Origin: Pseudohongiella sp.
GTDB taxonomy: Bacteria; Pseudomonadota; Gammaproteobacteria; Pseudomonadales; Pseudohongiellaceae
Length of the DNA: 64,000 nt
Direction of reading: 5' to 3'
NCBI GenBank assembly: GCA_030696315.1
Contig: JAUYSM010000027.1
Coordinates: forward strand, 1 to 64,000
Part shown: one piece after another, positions 62,993 to 64,000 of the stretch
Numbering within the stretch: position 1 is the first letter of the stretch
How the letters are laid out: each line of letters begins with the position of its first letter
Position numbers and translations under genes: made by a program
Notes under the pieces: model-generated
Told to the model about the DNA's origin: nothing
Databases searched by the model: none
The model's input: the letters and a program-made list of their open reading frames with translations, nothing else

Positions 62993-64000
62993 TTACTGCG
63001 GACGCAGTTCCTTGTGACGGATGATAATGCGATCCATGTCGTGACGGCAGGATCCAGCCTTCTTGATCAGTTTGTCTTCACACACATCACACCGCACACA
63101 TTCTTTGAAGTCAATTTTTTCGCGCTGAATGGCGCCGGTGGGGCAGGCATGCTCACACACAGTACACACACTGCACTGCTTGACGCGTTTGATACGCAGC
63201 GGGCTGACCAGTGAAACCACGCCCAGCGCCGCTCCCAGTGGGCAGACATAGCGGCAATAAAACCGTGGCACGACCACGCAGGCCAGCAGAATAGCCGCAA
63301 GGATGGCAAACAGGACCGCAGAGCCGCTCAGGAAAAACAGCGTGCCAAAGGGTTCAAAGTACGGGAACACCTTTACATTGTTAAACCCGACCGCCATCAC
63401 CAGGATAAACGCCAGAATGGCGTATTTCACGTACAGGCCATTCAAGTGCCAGGCCTTGGGAATTTTGATGGATTTTTGCAAAGGCGCCAGCCAGCGTTTG
63501 GGGGTGAAGCGTGTAATCAGATCTTGCACGGCACCAAACGGGCACAGCGCTGAACAGAACAGACGTCCCCAGATCAAAGTGGTCACCAGCGTAAACACCA
63601 CAATCATCAACACCGGCAGATTGTTCAGGAAAATGGATGGCCCCTGAGTGGCAGCTCCGGTGATGTGTGACACCGACAAAAATCCGCCGTCGATAATCCC
63701 AAGGTAAACCAGCGTGGCGCTCAGCGCAGTCCAGCGAATGGCGGCGCGTTTGGTAAAAAACGCGGCCAAGGCCAAAGCAAACACTAGCGTCAGGTAAATC
63801 ACTTTGTCCCAAGGCGTCACACCCCACGGCGGATCGTTAAAGAATTTTAGGATGACACTGTTTTCAGCCCGCAGAATGCTGGCGATTTCGCGCTCACTCA
63901 AAATGGGATCTTTTTGTGCCAGCTGCAAGCCCAGCCCTACCGTCTGGTAGCTCAACTCGTAGGGTTCCAGACTGCCCAATGGCTGGTAGGTGAAATTGAT
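62993..64000 (-). CDS. NosR-like membrane iron-sulfur protein, carboxyl part (cut by window edge)
   Basis: The gene runs past the right edge; the visible part is about 335 codons and the frame is open to the last base. About six membrane helices carry the paired CxxxCP motifs LFCSALCPFGAVQDL and FYCRYVCPLGAALG. A ferredoxin-like end follows with CSVCTVCEHACPTGAI and CVRCDVCEDKLIKKAGSC. This layout matches NosR/RnfG-type proteins, in which an FMN-binding periplasmic domain precedes the helices; that domain would be off-window. No nos genes are seen, so electron transfer to another partner is likely. OhrR follows after 13 nt. Confidence 0.82.
   Translation of the reverse strand: MNFTYQPLGSLEPYELSYQTVGLGLQLAQKDPILSEREIASILRAENSVILKFFNDPPWGVTPWDKVIYLTLVFALALAAFFTKRAAIRWTALSATLVYLGIIDGGFLSVSHITGAATQGPSIFLNNLPVLMIVVFTLVTTLIWGRLFCSALCPFGAVQDLITRFTPKRWLAPLQKSIKIPKAWHLNGLYVKYAILAFILVMAVGFNNVKVFPYFEPFGTLFFLSGSAVLFAILAAILLACVVVPRFYCRYVCPLGAALGVVSLVSPLRIKRVKQCSVCTVCEHACPTGAIQREKIDFKECVRCDVCEDKLIKKAGSCRHDMDRIIIRHKELRPQ

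Noticed and set aside
62993..64000. Part of a nitrous-oxide reductase (nos) operon
   Set aside because: Only a NosR-like membrane iron-sulfur protein is seen; no nosZ, nosD, nosF, nosY or nosL in the window.

Overview
The window reads as ordinary chromosomal DNA of a free-living gammaproteobacterium, probably aquatic or marine. This rests on recN facing away from grpE-dnaK-dnaJ, sigma-32-type promoters (not CIRCE) in front of the chaperone genes, RimK, Bfd-bacterioferritin under a Fur-like box, an iron-sulfur photolyase, several chemotaxis and c-di-GMP proteins, and a large stock of exported hydrolases. The genus cannot be named from the sequence alone. No tRNA, rRNA, insertion sequence, prophage or CRISPR array was seen. 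Genes are dense on both strands; the longest gaps are 300-400 bp.

Layout. 1-4.3 kb: 5' end of recN, then the heat-shock block grpE-dnaK-dnaJ, closed by a strong bidirectional terminator. 4.4-5.6 kb: a secreted low-complexity protein with KSGKSD repeats and a run of 27 prolines. 5.8-18.0 kb: two complete peptide-type ABC importers in tandem (order A-B-C-D-F, then B-C-A-D-F); the first C permease carries an extra fibronectin-III-like domain. 18.2-22.6 kb: DUF3450 coiled-coil protein, P-type cation ATPase, RimK. 23.0-26.0 kb: a three-gene lipid-linked sugar module (GT-C-like membrane protein, DPM/GtrB-like glycosyltransferase, SMR-like small transporter). 26.0-29.9 kb: catalytic and non-catalytic M16 peptidase pair, then a SURF1 protein. 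29.9-36.3 kb: OmpA-like lipoprotein, DUF2892 protein, and a reverse-strand operon with an iron-sulfur photolyase, SDR, FAD oxidoreductase and DCC-family protein behind a chemoreceptor. 36.6-40.2 kb: Tat-exported PhoX-like protein, an exported protein of unknown function, and Bfd with bacterioferritin. 40.2-47.8 kb: signalling block (chemoreceptor, NarL-type sensor kinase and regulator, MASE3-PAS-GGDEF-EAL protein). 47.9-61.9 kb: exported catabolic enzymes (two epoxide-hydrolase-type proteins, an alkylsulfatase, a penicillin-acylase-type amidase), a 1318-residue repeat protein, and a second copy of the unknown exported family. 61.9-64 kb: c-type haem protein, OhrR/MarR regulator and the 3' part of a NosR-like iron-sulfur membrane protein.

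How the parts may work together (inference). Peptide importers, M16 peptidases, amidase and alkylsulfatase suggest scavenging of peptides, surfactant-like esters and amides. The photolyase operon points to light and UV exposure. The two paralogues of the unknown LPRT-x-x-G-x-P-D-L-Q-G family, one fused by overlap to an epoxide hydrolase gene, and the three-module secreted protein are the least explained parts. I did not find a clear-cut new defence or mobile system; the best leads are the FN3-bearing OppC permease, the repeat protein at 49.9-53.8 kb, and the 36-bp in-frame repeats at the start of the hydrolase gene at 57.4 kb.
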